NCBI RefSeq assembly: GCF_002093975.1
Contig: NZ_KZ084333.1
Coordinates: forward strand, 29,510-93,509
Source: Thermoactinospora rubra
Lineage (GTDB): Bacteria; Actinomycetota; Actinomycetes; Streptosporangiales; Streptosporangiaceae
DNA: 64,000 nucleotides
Direction of reading: 5' to 3'
Part shown: piece by piece, positions 61,590 to 64,000 of the stretch
How positions within the stretch are numbered: position 1 is the first letter of the stretch
Layout of the letters: each line of letters opens with the position of its first letter
The notes under the pieces: model-generated
Seen by the model: the letters and a program-made list of their open reading frames with translations, nothing else
The model's database searches: none
Told to the model about the DNA's origin: nothing
Program-made: the position numbers and the translations under genes

Positions 61590-62182
61590 CACACCAGTCC
61601 CTCGAGGTCTTCCGCCATGCGGGTGCCGATGCGCATGATGCGGGCGAAGGTCAGCAGGCCGAACCCGGTGATCAGCATGGCCACCGGGAACTCCGGCGGA
61701 TACCAGACGGCGTCGCCCACCATGCTGGCGCGCAGGGCCTGCTCGGCGAGGCCGACCGTGACCGGTGCGAGCACGCTGCCCACGACCAGCCACCAGCCCA
61801 GGAGCCTCATCGCACGGACGACCTGCGGGGTGTAGGCGCCCCTGGTCGTGGCGAAGCGGACCAGCCGCCACAGCAGGTAGGCCGAGCCCAGGGCGAACAC
61901 CACGCCCGTCACGTGGCTGAGGAGGTCCAGGAGGTTCTGGGCGGTCGACGCCGAGTCGTCGCAGAGGCGGACGCCGACGACGTAGACGCTCACACCGGGG
62001 CCGCGCTCGATCCCGGGCAGGCCGTTGCCGTCCGTGCCATAGGACGGGTCGTGGACGCAGATCGTCTGGGCGTTGAGGCCGCCGATGATCCTCAGCGTGA
62101 GGAAGGGCACCGTCGCCAGCATGGACAGCGTGAGAGCGACGTCGGCGACGATCGTGATGGGGCGCAACGGATTCCTGGCCAT
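61589..62182 (-). CDS. DUF2975 integral membrane protein
   Basis: A 197-residue protein with four hydrophobic segments (residues about 15-35, 80-105, 125-150 and 160-185), matching DUF2975. These proteins are nearly always coupled to YozG-type regulators and are thought to sense or respond to membrane state; the activity is unknown. The start at ATG 62182 follows TAAGGAAT-like ribosome-binding sequence on the minus strand. The DUF2975/XRE pair forms an independent unit with its own operator. Confidence 0.85.
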   Translation of the reverse strand: MARNPLRPITIVADVALTLSMLATVPFLTLRIIGGLNAQTICVHDPSYGTDGNGLPGIERGPGVSVYVVGVRLCDDSASTAQNLLDLLSHVTGVVFALGSAYLLWRLVRFATTRGAYTPQVVRAMRLLGWWLVVGSVLAPVTVGLAEQALRASMVGDAVWYPPEFPVAMLITGFGLLTFARIMRIGTRMAEDLEGLV

Positions 62183-62201
62183 GGCACATTCCTTATCGAC
62201 T

Positions 62202-62231
62202 ATCGATGTTATCGAGAAACATAAACATCGA
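62202..62231. promoter_or_regulatory. Inverted repeat upstream of DUF2975-XRE operon
   Basis: TCGATGTT (62202-62209) and AACATCGA (62224-62231) form an inverted repeat with a 14-base spacer, flanked by more TATCGA/TCGATA copies in the AT-richer promoter region. It is a good candidate for the XRE autoregulator operator. Confidence 0.55.
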
Positions 62232-62243
62232 AATTCGATAAGT

Positions 62244-62460
62244 CAACCCCCAGTGCGTGGCCCAGCTTGTCCGGGTTGGCCACCGTGTAGATGTCGTGCA
62301 CGAGCCCGTCGCGGAAGCTCAGCGCCACGACCTGCTCCTGGCCGCCCGTCGTGACGGTGCGAGCCGGTTGATCGGCTCGAAGTCCCTGGCGAAGGTCCTG
62401 GGGTTGATCGTCTTGGGGATCGCGGTGAGCAGGTGGACGACCGCGCCGGGGGCGGCCCGC
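62244..62460 (-). pseudogene. Fused debris: epimerase fragment and sigma-factor C-terminus
   Basis: Two unrelated minus-strand fragments meet here. From 62460 to about 62361 the frame reads GAVVHLLTAIPKTINPRTFA, typical of an internal part of an NAD-dependent epimerase. From about 62358 to 62244 another frame reads VALSFRDGLVHDIYTVANPD followed by KLGHAL, resembling the SnoaL-like C-terminus of SigJ/ECF41 sigma factors. Neither has the rest of its gene, so this is recombination debris filling the region between the DUF2975 operon and ThuA. Confidence 0.5.
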
Positions 62461-62563
62461 CGTACCGCCTCCTGTCGTGCGTGCTTACGGCTCCTTGACG
62501 GGGCAGCGGGACAGGGCGTGACACTCGTGACAGTGAGGTGGCTCACATGATGAGGTGGTCGGT

Positions 62564-63238
62564 GTGGCGAGAAATCTGATCCTGTCGGGAGGCCCCTACC
62601 ACGACTTCGACGCCACGTCCGCGGCCCTGGCCGAGGTGCTCGCCGAGGTGGGCGTGGAGTCGGAGATCACCGAGGACATCGCGGGGGCGCTGGCCGAGCC
62701 GTCGGAGTACCAGCTCATCACCGTCAACGCCATGCGCTGGACGATGAGGTCGGAGCGCTTCGCGGGGCTGCGCGGGCGATGGCGGTTCGAGCTGCCGGCG
62801 CAGGCCCGCACCACGCTGCTGGACCACCTGGAGCAGGGCGGGGGTCTGCTGGCCATGCACGCGGCCACGATCTGCTTCGACGACTGGCAGGGCTGGTCGC
62901 GCGTGCTCGGCGGCTGCTGGGACTGGTCCAGGTCCTACCACCCGGAGCTGGGTTGGGCCGGGGTGAGGGTGCACGGCGACGACCCCATCGTGGCGGGGCT
63001 GCGCGACTTCGACGTGGTCGACGAGATCTACAGCGACCTGTGCGTGCTGCCCGACGTCAAGCCGCTGGCCTCGGCCAACGGCCAGCCCCTGGTCTGGGCC
63101 CGGCCGGTACGGCGGGGCCGCGTGTTCTACGACGCGCTCGGCCACGACACCCGCTCCTACGGCAACGAGATCCACCGGGCGATGCTCAAGCGGGCGGCGC
63201 TGTGGCTGCTGAAGCGTCCGGTGCAGGTGGGGGACTGA
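62564..63238 (+). CDS. ThuA-domain protein
   Basis: A 224-residue protein of the ThuA-like (trehalose utilisation) family with a glutamine-amidotransferase-like fold: LILSGGPYHDFDATS, LLDHLEQGGGLLAMHAATI, and GRVFYDALGHDTRSYGN. The function is unproved; relatives occur with sugar dehydrogenases. GTG at 62564 is chosen because ATGAGG upstream gives a spaced ribosome-binding site; GTG at 62555 is also possible. The 3' end overlaps the convergent MerR gene by 53 bases. Confidence 0.85.
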   Translation: MARNLILSGGPYHDFDATSAALAEVLAEVGVESEITEDIAGALAEPSEYQLITVNAMRWTMRSERFAGLRGRWRFELPAQARTTLLDHLEQGGGLLAMHAATICFDDWQGWSRVLGGCWDWSRSYHPELGWAGVRVHGDDPIVAGLRDFDVVDEIYSDLCVLPDVKPLASANGQPLVWARPVRRGRVFYDALGHDTRSYGNEIHRAMLKRAALWLLKRPVQVGD

Positions 63239-63854
63239 CGCCCAGGCGCCGGGCCGACTCCGACTCCTGGGCCAGGCGCCGCAGCGCGTCCAGGGCCCTG
63301 CCGTACAGGACCGTGCCCAGCACCAGCGCCTCGACGGCGGTGTCACGGGGGGCGTCGAAGGGGATCTTGTCCATCTCGACCTCCTTGACCAGCCTGTCGA
63401 CCGCCTCCGCGTAGGGGTGCAGGTCGACGGGCAGGCCCAGGTGCCGCATGCGGACGACGGTCTGGGCGAGCTCGGCGCGTGCGGGGGCCCCGGGGGTGAT
63501 GTGCCAGCCCCGCGCGGCGATGAGGCGGTCGACGGCCTGCAGCGCGCTCGCCCACTCCTCGGTGTGCTCGTGTTCGACGGCCGGGCTGAGGGCGTAGTGC
63601 GCGGTGCCGAGCATGGTGTGCAGGGGCAGCGACTCGTCGTCGACGGCGGCGACGACCTGCTTGATCGCGGCGACCGGGAGCCTGCCCACCTCCAGCAGCG
63701 CCCTGATCAGGCGGAGCCGGCGCAGGTGGGACTCGTCGTACTCGGCGCGGGTGGCGGCCAGCTGCCGGCCCTGGGGGAGCAGGCCCTCGCGCAGGTAGTA
63801 CTTGATCGTGGCGATCGGCACGCCCGACTTGGCGCTCAGCTCTGACATGCGCAT
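63186..63854 (-). CDS. MerR-family transcriptional regulator
   Basis: A 222-residue MerR-type regulator: MSELSAKSGVPIATIKYYLREGLLP and LRRLRLIRALLEVGRLPVAAIK form the winged-helix domain, followed by a helical C-terminal effector region with a heptad-rich segment. No cysteine pattern typical of metal sensors is visible, so it may sense a drug or metabolite. ATGs at 63854 and 63848 and GTG at 63857 are all in frame. It is divergent from an unseen gene beyond the window edge, with a KstR2-like site between. Confidence 0.85.
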   Translation of the reverse strand: MRMSELSAKSGVPIATIKYYLREGLLPQGRQLAATRAEYDESHLRRLRLIRALLEVGRLPVAAIKQVVAAVDDESLPLHTMLGTAHYALSPAVEHEHTEEWASALQAVDRLIAARGWHITPGAPARAELAQTVVRMRHLGLPVDLHPYAEAVDRLVKEVEMDKIPFDAPRDTAVEALVLGTVLYGRALDALRRLAQESESARRLGVSPPPAPDASAATAPPA

Positions 63855-63898
63855 CACTGGATAATACCGCTATCCATGCAGGCGAGGAGGTCTAACCG

Positions 63899-63912
63899 AG
63901 CAAGCGCTTGTG
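63899..63912. promoter_or_regulatory. KstR2-like operator at window edge
   Basis: AGCAAGCGCTTGTG matches AnCAAGnnCTTGnT except the final T and contains the perfect CAAGCGCTTG. TACGGT at 63916-63921 could be a -10 box. It faces rightward to a gene outside the window and leftward to the MerR gene. Confidence 0.65.
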
Positions 63913-63957
63913 TGCTACGGTGGCGCCACGGGCCGCCCGCCGGTGTGGATCGCGCCC

Positions 63958-64000
63958 CGCGCCGGCGGGGGGGCGCCCCGGGGGGGGCGGGGGGGGGGGC
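63958..64000. other. Low-complexity contig end
   Basis: The last bases are runs of G and C, ending in a ten-base poly-G. This looks like low-quality sequence at a contig edge and not biology. Nothing should be inferred from it. Confidence 0.7.

Noticed and set aside
63958..64000. Poly-G stretch as a biological element
   Set aside because: It lies at the window edge and is best explained by poor-quality contig-end sequence.

Overview
The window is very GC-rich (third codon positions almost always G or C) and reads like a chromosomal contig of an actinomycete. Mycothiol/F420-type redox enzymes, actinobacterial kinases of the HRDFKP type, many TetR regulators, apparently leaderless promoters and a c-di-AMP-type leader upstream of a CHAP hydrolase point to the order Streptosporangiales or a close relative. 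The genus is inference. The right edge ends in poly-G runs and looks like a contig end.

Layout. 1-5 kb: MEP isoprenoid genes dxr and ispG, adjacent with no site-2 protease gene between them, then a secreted tripeptidyl-peptidase-like hydrolase and a GNAT acetyltransferase. 5-10.5 kb: an internally deleted nitroreductase-like gene, a HipA-like/DUF3037 pair, and alpha/beta hydrolase and luciferase-like (LLM) oxidoreductase genes read from a divergent promoter. 10.4-17.6 kb: two membrane Ser/Thr kinases (one with three PASTA repeats), a TetR/MMPL pair and a trypsin-like protease with a probable frameshift in its signal peptide. 17.6-29 kb: a Zn alcohol dehydrogenase, a branched-chain-type ABC importer with LivH, LivM and LivF fused in one chain, two acyl-CoA dehydrogenases, another LLM enzyme and a CHAP protein behind a probable c-di-AMP riboswitch. 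29-37 kb: a thioesterase under a KstR-like operator, a collagen-like secreted protein, then an island of different base composition holding an IS256 remnant, a secreted NucA/NucB-type nuclease, and an RHS-Hint-toxin remnant followed by a likely immunity gene. 37-49.5 kb: a five-gene acyl-CoA ligase operon, a third Ser/Thr kinase, a cysteine-hydrolase-like/SDR pair, a serine hydrolase, a cyclase-family protein, and a P450 divergent from a TetR gene. 49.5-57.6 kb: two IS605-family TnpB genes around an AMP ligase/LLM operon, an aminopeptidase-like hydrolase and a cNMP-binding histidine kinase. 57.6-64 kb: a receiver/thioredoxin-reductase-like fusion with a frameshift, a TetR/NAD(P)-reductase pair, an SDR, a YozG/DUF2975 pair, gene debris, ThuA and MerR genes.

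The main theme is a dispersed catabolic regulon. Nine promoter regions between 9.6 and 63.9 kb carry variants of one palindrome, ANCAAGCGCTTGNT, which resembles the published KstR2 operator (AnCAAGnnCTTGnT). They precede LLM oxidoreductases, acyl-CoA dehydrogenases, AMP- and ADP-forming acyl-CoA ligases, SDRs, hydrolases, the fused ABC importer and a Zn dehydrogenase. A separate KstR-type site (TnnAACnnGTTnnA) overlaps the promoter of a thioesterase. Together this suggests uptake, CoA activation and F420/FMN-dependent oxidation of a hydrophobic, perhaps alicyclic or steroid-like, compound. The substrate cannot be read from the sequence.
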